29,662 bases of DNA from Firmicutes bacterium UBA5389 (GTDB lineage Bacteria > Bacillota > DTU025), in NCBI GenBank assembly GCA_002409965.1, contig DHON01000104.1, forward strand, positions 1-29,662. Direction: 5' to 3'. Positions 16,402 to 24,044 of this stretch are shown here, one piece after another (within the stretch, counting starts at the first letter, position 1; each line of letters opens with the position of its first letter). A program made the translations under genes and the position numbers. A model generated the notes under the pieces. That model had not been told where the DNA came from. It saw nothing but the letters and a program-made list of their open reading frames with translations, and did not search any database.

Positions 16402-17413
16402 TGCCGTGCACCGCCAGGAAGGCCTCGAGCTCTTCGCGAGCGGGTAACGCCTCCCGCGCGCCCACCCTTCCGATGGCCATCGCAGCGCAGGCATTGCCGC
16501 GCGTCAAACACTCCGCTATCGGCTTCCCCTCGACCAACGATGATATGAAGCCAGACGCAAATGCGTCTCCGGCGCCGGTGGTGTCAACGGCGTCCACATC
16601 GAAGGCCGGTGCCCAAATCGCGCCGCCGCTCGAATCAGGGCCCAGGGCGTTGCCTGCATTCGCGCCCTGCCCAGGCCGGTGTGTGTAGCAGGCTGCCCCG
16701 TGCTCGCCCAAGGTAGCGACCACAGCCGGCACGCCGCGCTCCACAAGCAGTCGCGCGCCAGCCTCCGGCTCATCGCGCCCGGTCATCCCGCGCAGTTCCG
16801 ACCGGCTCATGAGCACGAAATCGGCGAGTCGCATCAGCTCGGCCAGGTTTTCCATGCCGATCCACGATGCCGCCCCGCCCGGCCCGTACACAACGTGGGC
16901 GCCCGCGCGGCGCGCGACCTGCATGGCCTTTTGCGCAACGAGCGGAAGCGCTTCGCCCACATACAGCGCCGCCGCGCCGTCCAAGATGTCGCGGGTGAAC
17001 TCGTCCGCCGTCTCAAGCAGGGCCGTACCGCCGAGCGAGTAGATCACCCTACTTCCCGAGGGGTCCACCGCTATAACAGTCTGAGCAGTGCGCCCCGCCG
17101 AATCCACCATGAGCCATCGCACGTCCACTCCATCTTTCTCAAACGCCTCGCGCAACGCCCGGCCATTCTGGTCGGCGCCCACCTTGCCCACGAACCTAGA
17201 TCCCACCCCGATTCTGGAGATGCCGGTCGCGATGTTAGCTGTGGACCCTCCCGGAAACAGGCCCGGTTCTCCTTGTGCGAATACCATCTCATCGGCCTCC
17301 GGCAGTCGCGGAACCCGGATGATCAGGTCCATGGCGCACGCCCCAAGGCATGCGACGCGCTTGTCTCGCCAACTGCACTTGTCGCTATTGCTCTGCCTAC
17401 CCTGCCCGTCCAC
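16394..17413 (-). CDS. PfkB (ribokinase)-family carbohydrate kinase
   Basis: The 339-residue kinase has both family signatures: GGSTANIATGISRIG (G55 onward) and DTTGAGDAFASGF with catalytic D283. It phosphorylates a sugar, nucleoside or sugar phosphate. The GTG start at 17413 directly abuts the EcfT stop. The first beta strand (RVACLGACAMDLIIRV) begins at residue 19, so later starts such as M28 would cut into the fold. The nucleoside/ribose/fructose branch cannot be told by eye. Its overlap with the glycohydrolase gene suggests that one releases the substrate of the other. In the ECF context it may trap the imported molecule. Confidence 0.9.
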   Translation of the reverse strand: MDGQGRQSNSDKCSWRDKRVACLGACAMDLIIRVPRLPEADEMVFAQGEPGLFPGGSTANIATGISRIGVGSRFVGKVGADQNGRALREAFEKDGVDVRWLMVDSAGRTAQTVIAVDPSGSRVIYSLGGTALLETADEFTRDILDGAAALYVGEALPLVAQKAMQVARRAGAHVVYGPGGAASWIGMENLAELMRLADFVLMSRSELRGMTGRDEPEAGARLLVERGVPAVVATLGEHGAACYTHRPGQGANAGNALGPDSSGGAIWAPAFDVDAVDTTGAGDAFASGFISSLVEGKPIAECLTRGNACAAMAIGRVGAREALPAREELEAFLAVHGNE

Positions 17414-18256
17414 CTACAGCGCCCCCAGCTTGAATACTGCAAGAAGCGCAATGCACGCGACCATTGCGCCCAGCGAGCCGATGAGGACGACCCAGTCGAA
17501 CCGGTCCATCTGGTATGGTCGGATGAAAGTGAACTTCCTGCTGGAACCGAAGGCTCTTGACTCCATGGCGAGCGCCATGGTGTCGGCCATCGACAGCGAG
17601 TTGGCGAAGAGTGGGAGCACAATCCCCGACGTCTTCTTGATCTTCTCGGCGAACGTACCCTGTTCGAAGTCGACGCCCTTGGAGCGGTGGGCATCCATCA
17701 GCGTCCTCATCTGCATCTGCACCACAGGCACGAATTTCCATGCCGTAGACATGACGAACCCCACTTGATACGGGATAAAGGGGACTCTAGCGATTATCTG
17801 CACTATCTCAGAGGGCGATGTGGTGTAGCCGAAGATGGCCACTACCACCAGCACGGTAACTACCTTGAGCGCCATGCCTATGCCGTACAGAAATCCGCCC
17901 ACTTTGATGGAGCACGCCGGACCCACCCCAGGGATCCATCCGGGGATCAGGTGGAACAGCACCCGCGCAGGCTCGTCCAGCGTCACGGTTTTGGGGACGT
18001 ATGTAGCGCCCTGAACCAGGGTAATGATGGCTGTGACAATGATCATGAAAGACAGCACGCCGCGGATCTTGCTCCACGGAAACCCCGCGAGCAGGCCGAA
18101 TCCCACCACGGTCAATCCCAGAAGGATCAGGTAGACGGGGTGCGTCCACATCACGCTGATCACTATGGCGGCGAGCATCCACGCGAACTTGACTCGCGGA
18201 TCAAGGCGGTGTACTGCCGATGACTTGCTTTCGTACTCTACAATCACTTCGAACAC
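17414..18256 (-). CDS. ecfT: ECF transporter T component (EcfT)
   Basis: The 280-residue transmembrane protein couples the ATPases to the substrate-binding S component. The N-terminal HRLDPRVKFAWML is the usual entry into the first membrane segment. The two conserved arginine-containing coupling motifs appear as DAHRSKG and AMESRAFG in the cytosolic helices. The GTG at 18256 overlaps the EcfA stop by 13 nt; a GTG at 18247 has better spacing from the GGGGGTG element and may be the true start. It is part of a complete ECF set in the order S, A-A, T, dedicated to one substrate rather than shared. Confidence 0.9.
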   Translation of the reverse strand: MFEVIVEYESKSSAVHRLDPRVKFAWMLAAIVISVMWTHPVYLILLGLTVVGFGLLAGFPWSKIRGVLSFMIIVTAIITLVQGATYVPKTVTLDEPARVLFHLIPGWIPGVGPACSIKVGGFLYGIGMALKVVTVLVVVAIFGYTTSPSEIVQIIARVPFIPYQVGFVMSTAWKFVPVVQMQMRTLMDAHRSKGVDFEQGTFAEKIKKTSGIVLPLFANSLSMADTMALAMESRAFGSSRKFTFIRPYQMDRFDWVVLIGSLGAMVACIALLAVFKLGAL

Positions 18257-20052
18257 ACCCCCGAGTTCGTGGGCCTTGAGGCGAGAAGCTTGGCCGCAGC
18301 GTCGGCCGGAGTGAGCAGTACCTCACCCCACAGGGCCTGCGACAGATCGGCGATGGGGGGCCGTCTGAGACATGCAAGTTCCATCAGGTCAGGCTGCGAG
18401 AATATCTCGCGCGGGGTTCCATCGCCCACGACCCGACCGCCGGCCATGACCACCACTCGTCTGGCATACAGGCTAACGATGTTCATGTCATGGGTGATTA
18501 TGACTATCGTCTTGCGATGCTCACTTCTGAGCCGCTCCAGGTAATCGAGGATCTGGAGGGATTCCACCCAGTCCAGCCCAGTAGTGGGCTCGTCCACTAT
18601 GAGAACGTCTGGATCCATGGCCACCACCGATGCCAGCGCGAGCCTCTGCCGCTCGCCTTTGGTCAGATACTTGGGCCACACTTCCCGATACTTGGTCAGG
18701 CCGATGTCGGCCAGGATTTCCTCTACCCGCTGCGATGTCGCGCCCGGGTCTGCCCCGATGTTTGTGGGCCCGAACCGCAGTTCCTCCTGCACGCTGGTGC
18801 AGAAGAGCTGCTCATCGGGGTTTTGAAAGACATATCCCACATGACGGCAGAGCTCGATGGTGTGAACGCCCTGCGCGGATCGGCCCAGCACCCGGATGTC
18901 GCCGGAAGACGGCCTGAGCAGGCCGTTGAAATGGCGAGTCAAGGTGGTCTTGCCCGCCCCGTTCTGGCCGACTATCGCCACAAGGTCACCGCGGTCTATG
19001 GCGAGGTTCACCCCGTCCAAAGCCCGCGCGCCGCTGGGGTAGGTGAACTCGACATCCACGGCCTCCACCACCGGGTCGGCCTGTGCGATCCTGCAGGCCT
19101 CGCGGAGACACGCGGTCGCCCGGGCCGCAGTCTGGGCCGCCGCTTCGTTGGTCGAGGTTGAGGTCGGAGTCGGGGCTGAAGTTGGGCTTGGGCTTGGGCC
19201 GGGGCCTGCGTCTCGGGCTCGCCCCACGGCCGATACCGCTTCCTCGATGCTGAAAGGCGTCTCGGCCGCTCCGATGAGCGTGCCGAACTCCACTATTTGC
19301 GGTACGCGCACGCCCGCCTGCCGCAGTTCTTCGACTCTTCCGAAAACTTCGCGCGGAACTCCATGCAGTACGAACTTGCCCGAACGCATCACGAATACCT
19401 GGTCGGCAAGGCCGAAGATATCGTCGACTTCCTGTTCTATAAGCACCACCGTCACTCCGAGCTGCTCCTTGAGCATCCGCACGATCCCGAACACGCGGGC
19501 CTTGCCCTCCGGGTCGAGCATGGAAGTGGGCTCGTCCAGCACCATTATCTTGGGCAGCATGGCATACACCCCGGCTATGGCCGTGGCCTGTTTCTGCCCG
19601 CCCGAAAGCCTGTGCGGAGCACGCCTCTCAAGTCCCGCGAGGCGCATGTCCGCTATGGACTTGTCCACTCTTTCCATAATGCTCTCGTAGTCCAGCCCCA
19701 AGTTGGCCGGCCCGAAGGCCACGTCTTCCTCGACGGTCATCCCGAACAGCTGCGTGTCGGGGTCGCCGAACACCAGCCCCACTCGCGATGCCATCTGGGC
19801 TGTGCCGACTTTGGCGGGAACCAGGCCGTCCACAGTGACCTCTCCGGCAAGGTTCCCGTCCATGAAACGAGGCACCGTTCCGTTGATGACGCACGCCAGC
19901 GTGCTTTTCCCAGCGCCGGTAGGGCCGAGTATGGCCACGCATTCACCCTGCTTCACATTGAGGCTGATCCCATCCAGCGCGCGGCGATTCGATCCTTTGT
20001 AGTTGAAGGTCACGTCCTTGAGCGAGATGATGTCAGACGCCAAGTAGAACAC
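18244..20052 (-). CDS. Fused double ATP-binding subunit of an ECF transporter
   Basis: The 602-residue protein joins two ABC ATPase domains (about 8-240 and 328-575). Domain 1 has Walker A GPTGAGKST (K49), signature LSGGQ (149-153) and D173-E174, but its switch position reads LIEQE, so the histidine is replaced by Q207. Domain 2 has Walker A GQNGAGKTT (K368), an altered signature LTKGE (463-467), D487-E488 and a normal switch histidine in ITHD. The linker between them contains a Pro/Ser/Thr-rich stretch (about 285-302). In the head-to-tail dimer this pairs the two altered elements in one site and the two canonical elements in the other. The GTG at 20052 is listed, but the TTG at 20043 has a better-placed GGCGGTG and may be the real start. 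Confidence 0.9.
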   Translation of the reverse strand: MFYLASDIISLKDVTFNYKGSNRRALDGISLNVKQGECVAILGPTGAGKSTLACVINGTVPRFMDGNLAGEVTVDGLVPAKVGTAQMASRVGLVFGDPDTQLFGMTVEEDVAFGPANLGLDYESIMERVDKSIADMRLAGLERRAPHRLSGGQKQATAIAGVYAMLPKIMVLDEPTSMLDPEGKARVFGIVRMLKEQLGVTVVLIEQEVDDIFGLADQVFVMRSGKFVLHGVPREVFGRVEELRQAGVRVPQIVEFGTLIGAAETPFSIEEAVSAVGRARDAGPGPSPSPTSAPTPTSTSTNEAAAQTAARATACLREACRIAQADPVVEAVDVEFTYPSGARALDGVNLAIDRGDLVAIVGQNGAGKTTLTRHFNGLLRPSSGDIRVLGRSAQGVHTIELCRHVGYVFQNPDEQLFCTSVQEELRFGPTNIGADPGATSQRVEEILADIGLTKYREVWPKYLTKGERQRLALASVVAMDPDVLIVDEPTTGLDWVESLQILDYLERLRSEHRKTIVIITHDMNIVSLYARRVVVMAGGRVVGDGTPREIFSQPDLMELACLRRPPIADLSQALWGEVLLTPADAAAKLLASRPTNSGVCSK

Positions 20053-20062
20053 CGCCCTTGCG

Positions 20063-20680
20063 TCAGTCGATTGATTCCGGTCTTTTTCTGTTCTGCGCGG
20101 CCTTGAGAGCCTCTGCCACCGACAGCCCTACCAGCGCATTGACTGCCGATCCGATTATCTGGGACGGCAGGAGCGCTATCATGAGCGGGGTGCCGATCAT
20201 CAGGGCCCACGGACCCAGACATGTGATGGTATTGACGATGGTGCCCACGATGATAGCCGCGACGATGTTGACTTTCTTAGCCACAAACACGGCGATAGTG
20301 ACGGTGAGGGCCATCGCTGCTAGATAGATCGGCACCATAGGCAGCCAACTGGCGAACCCTCCGAGGGCGTTGGCGAGGAAACACCCGATGGCGGCGACTG
20401 TAGCCCCCACGGGCCATCCGAAGAACGCAGCGGCGAAGTATCCGGCGGCGGCATCCAGCGCGATGGTGGTGGCAGGCCCCGGTATCTTGATCATAGCCCC
20501 TGCGCCGGCCACGGCCGCCAGAATCGTTACCCTGGCGATCGTACGAGTATCCCACGTCACGCGATGCTCAATCGGGTATTGTCGTGAAAGGATTCCACCG
20601 AGAAACCACATGAGAACCAGATAACCCAGAGCGAGCGCGTACGACACACCAAGCCCCAATGCTCCCTGTCCAAGCGGCAT
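20063..20680 (-). CDS. ECF transporter S (substrate-binding) component
   Basis: The 205-residue membrane protein has about six hydrophobic segments. The stretch IPGPATTIALDAAAGYFAAAFFG, in the first half of the protein, followed by a small-residue helix and a WLPMVPIYLAAMAL-like segment, fits the pattern of S components in Firmicutes (PxGxxALDxxxGYFAAxxxG), including ones placed near cobamide or nucleoside salvage. The ATG at 20680 has GAGGAGG 8 nt upstream. It is followed directly by the fused EcfA and EcfT genes. The substrate is unknown; the gene neighbours point to a ribosylated or sugar-like compound. Confidence 0.8.
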   Translation of the reverse strand: MPLGQGALGLGVSYALALGYLVLMWFLGGILSRQYPIEHRVTWDTRTIARVTILAAVAGAGAMIKIPGPATTIALDAAAGYFAAAFFGWPVGATVAAIGCFLANALGGFASWLPMVPIYLAAMALTVTIAVFVAKKVNIVAAIIVGTIVNTITCLGPWALMIGTPLMIALLPSQIIGSAVNALVGLSVAEALKAAQNRKRPESID

Positions 20681-20714
20681 TTTTCCTGCCTCCTCAGTAG
20701 TTAGTCAGGTCCCT

Positions 20715-20736
20715 GGCGGGCTTGACGCCGCCCGCC
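20715..20736 (-). other. Hairpin between regulator and S-component genes
   Basis: GGCGGGC and GCCCGCC (7 bp) enclose an 8-nt loop. It could set different transcript levels for the regulator and the transport genes. It has no T-run, so it is not a classical terminator. Confidence 0.35.
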
Positions 20737-20746
20737 TCTCACGTTC

Positions 20747-21697
20747 TCACGGTCGCGCCTCGAGCACTTTGCGGGCGGCCGTATCGTCGGTGATGAGCAC
20801 GTCGATCACTCCAGTACGCAAAGCGCCCAGAATCGCGCATGCCTTGTTGACGCCGCCCGCGATAGCTACTGCGCATTTCAAGGCCTGGAGCTGGCACAGG
20901 CCTACTCCGATCATTCTGCTTTCCAGAGGCGTGCTCACGTGTTCACCCTCGATGTTGAAGAAGCTCATGCACATATCCCCGACAACGCCCGCACTGCGCA
21001 GGCTGTCGAGGTCCTCCGGGGAGAACCCGCCCTCTTCCAGCAGCGTCGATGGGGGCACGAGACTGCCTATGCCTACGATAGCAGCGTCCAGCCCGGCCCA
21101 CTGGTCGACGACTCTCCTGATGTTACTGTCAGACATGATGGTATCGCGCGCAGCGGGGGTGTCTACAATAGACGGAGCATGTAGAAAGACGTTTGATCCT
21201 CCGAAGGCTGCGGCCACCCGGGCCGCCACATCGTTGACCTGGAGGTCCGCGCTGGCCTGCCTTTGACCGCCCAGAAGCGGAACTGCGACCATATCTCGCG
21301 GGGACGGCTTCTCGGATCCGAGCGCGGCGGCAAGTTCGCACAAAGTCGCACCCCATGATATGCCCAGGGTCGAACCGGGTTTCAGGTCGCCGGCCAAAAA
21401 CTTGGCGCCTGCCATGCCCAGATTCTGAGTGAGCAGACGCGACGGCCCCGCCTCGCCGGAGACCACCACGCACTGGCGGAGACCGAACCGAGAGCACAAC
21501 TCGTCCTGGAGGTCGCCGAAATCGACGACCGGCGGGACGAGCTTGATCACCACGATGCCCTCCTCGCGCGCCTGCTTAATCGCCCTCGACACCTGGCTTC
21601 GCGAAACGCCGAGCGCTCCGGCGATCTCCTCTTGCGTCTTGCCAAGCTCGTAGTAGTGGTAGGCGACTTCATACAGCAATCGCGCGTCGAAACCCAT
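20747..21697 (-). CDS. SorC/DeoR-type sugar-binding transcriptional regulator
   Basis: The 316-residue regulator has an N-terminal helix-turn-helix (about residues 17-45, GKTQEEIAGALGVSRSQVSRAI) and a long C-terminal sugar-binding domain. The latter includes the GISWGATL element and the GGVNKACAILGALRTGVIDVLITDD segment typical of SorC-family effector domains, which bind phosphorylated sugars. The ATG at 21697 is preferred over the GTG at 21706, because AGGAG lies 8 nt before it while the GTG overlaps that site. LsrR, the AI-2 regulator, is a member of this family. It is the first gene of the catabolic unit, and the palindromes at 21729-21747 in its leader are likely its operator. Confidence 0.9.
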   Translation of the reverse strand: MGFDARLLYEVAYHYYELGKTQEEIAGALGVSRSQVSRAIKQAREEGIVVIKLVPPVVDFGDLQDELCSRFGLRQCVVVSGEAGPSRLLTQNLGMAGAKFLAGDLKPGSTLGISWGATLCELAAALGSEKPSPRDMVAVPLLGGQRQASADLQVNDVAARVAAAFGGSNVFLHAPSIVDTPAARDTIMSDSNIRRVVDQWAGLDAAIVGIGSLVPPSTLLEEGGFSPEDLDSLRSAGVVGDMCMSFFNIEGEHVSTPLESRMIGVGLCQLQALKCAVAIAGGVNKACAILGALRTGVIDVLITDDTAARKVLEARP

Positions 21698-21728
21698 GTA
21701 GTCCACTCCTGAAGTTGATGTTGGTCAT

Positions 21729-21747
21729 ATGTGCAGCACATTTGTGC
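21729..21747 (-). promoter_or_regulatory. Overlapping palindromes, probable SorC-type operator
   Basis: ATGTGC-A-GCACAT (21729-21741) and GCACA-TT-TGTGC (21736-21747) overlap, giving three alternating TGTGC-type half sites in the 66-nt gap upstream of the regulator gene. No convincing -35/-10 pair was found nearby; a TAGAAT at the cysK stop is a weak -10 candidate. Confidence 0.5.
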
Positions 21748-21763
21748 CGATGCGTGTGGTATT

Positions 21764-22840
21764 CTACGCCGTTTCCGGAACTCCTTCTGCTCCGGCAGAA
21801 TCCGTTCGCTGCTGACCGCCTGGGGCCGGCCTGTAAGGAATCGGCTGCACACTGAGGTAACGCTCGCCCGTATCCGGAAACAGCGCCAGCACGCGTGCGC
21901 CCGGCCCGAGCTCGCGCGCAACCTCAAGCGCCGCAACGGCGGCGGCGCCGGATGATATGCCGACCAGGATCCCCTCTGAGCGCGCCAGCTCGCGGGCGGC
22001 GGCACACGCCTGCGGTGAGCTTACGGCGACGATTTCGTCCACCACACTCATGTCGAGGACGTCAGGGACGAAACCGGCTCCGATGCCCTGGATGCCGTGG
22101 GGCCCGCTCTCCCCGCCCGAAAGCACTGCCGACTCGGCCGGCTCCACGCCCACTACGCGCACGCCGGGGATCGCCCGCTTTAGCGCCCGACCGACCCCGG
22201 TGATGGTGCCGCCCGTGCCTATGCCTGCCACAAACGCCTCCAGCGATCGGTCCAGGTCGTGCAGGATTTCGGCGGCAGTGGTCTCCTCATGCGCTCTGGG
22301 GTTGGACGGATTCTCGAACTGCAGCGGCATGAACCAGCTTGGATTGTCGCGCTTCAGGCCGCGCGCCGCATCGACCGCCCCGGCCATGCCCTGCGCGCCC
22401 GGGGTAAGCACTATCTCCGCGCCGTATGCCGCAAGAAGTCGTCGGCGTTCCACGCTCATGGAGTCGGGCATCGTCAGCACCAGCCTGTAATCGCGGACAG
22501 CGGCAATCATGGCCAACCCCACTCCGGTGTTCCCCGATGTGGGCTCGATGATGACGCCGCCCGGGCGAAGCTCGCCCCGGCGTTCGGCGTCTTCTATCAT
22601 ATATAGGGCAGTGCGATCCTTGACGCTTCCGCCAGGGTTTCTCGCCTCCAGTTTGGCCAGGATCTCACCGCGCACAGGGCTCGCTACGTCCACGGCAGCC
22701 ACGAGGTCAGCAACGCCGGCAATGCCGCCGGCGAGACCAGCAGATTCGCCGCAGTCGCAGTCACAGCCACAGCCGAACCTACTGAGCCTCACTATAGGCG
22801 TGTGTCCTATCAACTTGGTCACGTCAGATGCGATAGTCAT
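21764..22840 (-). CDS. cysK: Cysteine synthase (O-acetylserine sulfhydrylase) with a Cys-rich insertion
   Basis: The 358-residue PLP enzyme makes cysteine from O-acetylserine and sulfide. It has the PLP lysine K74 in GGSVKDR, the substrate loop EPTSGNTG (about 99-106), and the phosphate-binding GTGGT loop. The segment between the first strand (IVRLSRFG) and the AKLE strand is about 30 residues longer than usual and begins with CGCDCDC (residues 24-30), an unusual cluster that could bind metal or sense redox. The DNA there is a run of CAGTCG/CAGCCA-type hexamers. The ATG at 22840 is favoured, with a G-rich site about 9 nt upstream; 22846 is possible. It overlaps cysE by 17 nt and shares its T-box control. 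Confidence 0.9.
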   Translation of the reverse strand: MTIASDVTKLIGHTPIVRLSRFGCGCDCDCGESAGLAGGIAGVADLVAAVDVASPVRGEILAKLEARNPGGSVKDRTALYMIEDAERRGELRPGGVIIEPTSGNTGVGLAMIAAVRDYRLVLTMPDSMSVERRRLLAAYGAEIVLTPGAQGMAGAVDAARGLKRDNPSWFMPLQFENPSNPRAHEETTAAEILHDLDRSLEAFVAGIGTGGTITGVGRALKRAIPGVRVVGVEPAESAVLSGGESGPHGIQGIGAGFVPDVLDMSVVDEIVAVSSPQACAAARELARSEGILVGISSGAAAVAALEVARELGPGARVLALFPDTGERYLSVQPIPYRPAPGGQQRTDSAGAEGVPETA

Positions 22841-23555
22841 CTGCATGCGCCCCCTCTTCCGTTTCAACGTTGTCCGCAACTGACCCAGGCGTCTGCCGCA
22901 GCGTCTGCCGGAGTGTCTGGCGAAGCGCCTGCACTTCCGTCTCCAGCGCGGTCAGCTTGAGCGACATGCGGCTTAAGGCGCGTCCCACCGGGTCAGGCAG
23001 GTCGCCGTGGTTGAGGAGGTCTGCCTCCCGCACGCGCACCCCTGATCGTGCAATCACCCGCCCCGGGACTCCCACAACTGTGCAGTCCTGAGGCACATCG
23101 TGGATCACCACGGCGCCGGCGCCGATCTTGGAGCTCGTGCCCACAGTGATCGAGCCAAGCACGATCGCCCCCGCCGACACCACCACACGATCGCCGATCG
23201 TGGGATGACGCTTGCCAGTCTCCTTGCCCGTGCCGCCCAGGGTCACCCCTTGGTAGATGGTCACGTCCGATCCGACTATGGCGGTCTCGCCTATGACAAC
23301 CCCCATTCCGTGATCGATGAACACGCCCCGCCCAATGCGCGCCCCCGGGTGGATCTCGATCCCGGTGAAAAACCGGACTAGCTGCGATAGAAACCGGGCC
23401 AATCCGAACACGCGGTGGCAGTACAGCCAGTGGTTCAGCTTGTGCCATACAAGAGCGTGCACACCCGGGTAGAGCAAGATCACCTCCAGACGGCTTCGGG
23501 CAGCCGGATCCCGGGCCACCGCAGCGTCGACATAGGAACGGATGTCGGAAAACAT
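22824..23555 (-). CDS. cysE: Serine O-acetyltransferase
   Basis: The 243-residue enzyme forms O-acetylserine from serine and acetyl-CoA, feeding CysK encoded next. It has a helical N-terminal domain and a left-handed beta-helix of hexapeptide repeats. The catalytic Asp-His pair is D81-H82 (FIDHGMGVVIGET), and GGTGKETGKRHP carries the second conserved His (H117). The C-terminus extends past the usual end with a coiled-coil-like stretch and three LRQT repeats encoded by a 12-nt tandem repeat. The ATG at 23555 has AAGGAG 10 nt upstream; the earlier frame start at 23588 lacks one. A cysteine T-box precedes it. Confidence 0.93.
   Translation of the reverse strand: MFSDIRSYVDAAVARDPAARSRLEVILLYPGVHALVWHKLNHWLYCHRVFGLARFLSQLVRFFTGIEIHPGARIGRGVFIDHGMGVVIGETAIVGSDVTIYQGVTLGGTGKETGKRHPTIGDRVVVSAGAIVLGSITVGTSSKIGAGAVVIHDVPQDCTVVGVPGRVIARSGVRVREADLLNHGDLPDPVGRALSRMSLKLTALETEVQALRQTLRQTLRQTPGSVADNVETEEGAHADDYRI
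22890..22925 (-). repeat. 12-nt tandem repeat x3 in cysE
   Basis: On the - strand CTTCGCCAGACA, CTCCGGCAGACG and CTGCGGCAGACG follow each other and encode LRQT three times. They lie in the C-terminal tail of serine acetyltransferase, outside the catalytic fold. Confidence 0.85.
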
Positions 23556-23605
23556 AGTCGCACAGCTCCTTCTCGTGTCCTCACACACGCCTCATGGAAC
23601 GCGAA

Positions 23606-23924
23606 GCGCCGCCTCCATACAGAGACGGCGCAACATGCCGTGGTTCCACTCTGCTCACGGCCGGCCCGAACGCGACGAACGGACGGACGTGCCTCAAGTT
23701 CCGTGCCCCGGCCGGGACAGCGGAAGACGCGCTAACGGGCGTACCCGTGGGGACCTACTGCCGCGCGCTGCTGCACACGACGCTGCACACGCGATTTCGG
23801 CCCCAGGCTCAAAGGCGCACTTCAGAAGCACTTGCCCGGGAACGCTTACACCCGGCGACGTTCCTTCTCTTGGAGCAGCCCGCCTCCTACCTCCCTTTCA
23901 TAGCCTGTGTGTGATTCGTGTTTG
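23606..23924 (-). promoter_or_regulatory. Cysteine-specific T-box leader of cysEK
   Basis: Read on the - strand: Stem I base CAGGCT (23907-23902) pairs with AGCCTG (23809-23804), and AAAGG pairs with CCTTT just inside. An AGAGA (23870-23866) and a GGTGTAAG loop (23852-23845) are present. The specifier codon TGC (Cys) lies at 23819-23817 in a GAAGTGCG loop. The T-box itself, AGAGTGGAACCACGG (23652-23638), is flanked by GCCGTG/CACGGC antiterminator arms. Its UGGA bulge matches the UCCA end of tRNA-Cys (discriminator U73), an independent sign of cysteine specificity. A 10-bp GC-rich stem follows (23631-23606), but its T-run is poor, so control could be at transcription or translation. Confidence 0.88.
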
Positions 23925-23930
23925 GTCTAT

Positions 23931-23959
23931 AGCATATGCCGCGGCCAAGCAGGAGTCAA
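23931..23959 (-). promoter_or_regulatory. Sigma-A-like promoter of cysEK
   Basis: TTGACT (23959-23954), a 17-nt spacer and TATGCT (23936-23931) on the - strand predict a start near 23924, just before T-box Stem I. Confidence 0.65.
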
Positions 23960-23966
23960 CAGGATG

Positions 23967-24009
23967 AGTGACCCACGTCACAGCCCAATCGCCCAGTCAA
24001 TGGTACTAT
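23967..24009 (+). promoter_or_regulatory. Crp-type site and -10 for the secreted-protein gene
   Basis: AGTGA-N6-TCACA (23967-23982) lies 21 nt before a -10-like TACTAT (24004-24009). The predicted start, 24016, places the site centre at -41.5, the class II activator position. No -35 is present, as expected for an activated promoter. The same site and spacing recur upstream of fecR-crp. Confidence 0.65.
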
Positions 24010-24044
24010 GCAGTCAGCACAGTACTTACTGGGGGTTGAGCGTA

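Noticed and set aside
23907..24044. Longer N-terminus for the secreted protein
   Set aside because: It would bury the signal peptide and cover the Crp site and promoter; TTG 24045 has a G-rich site at the right distance.
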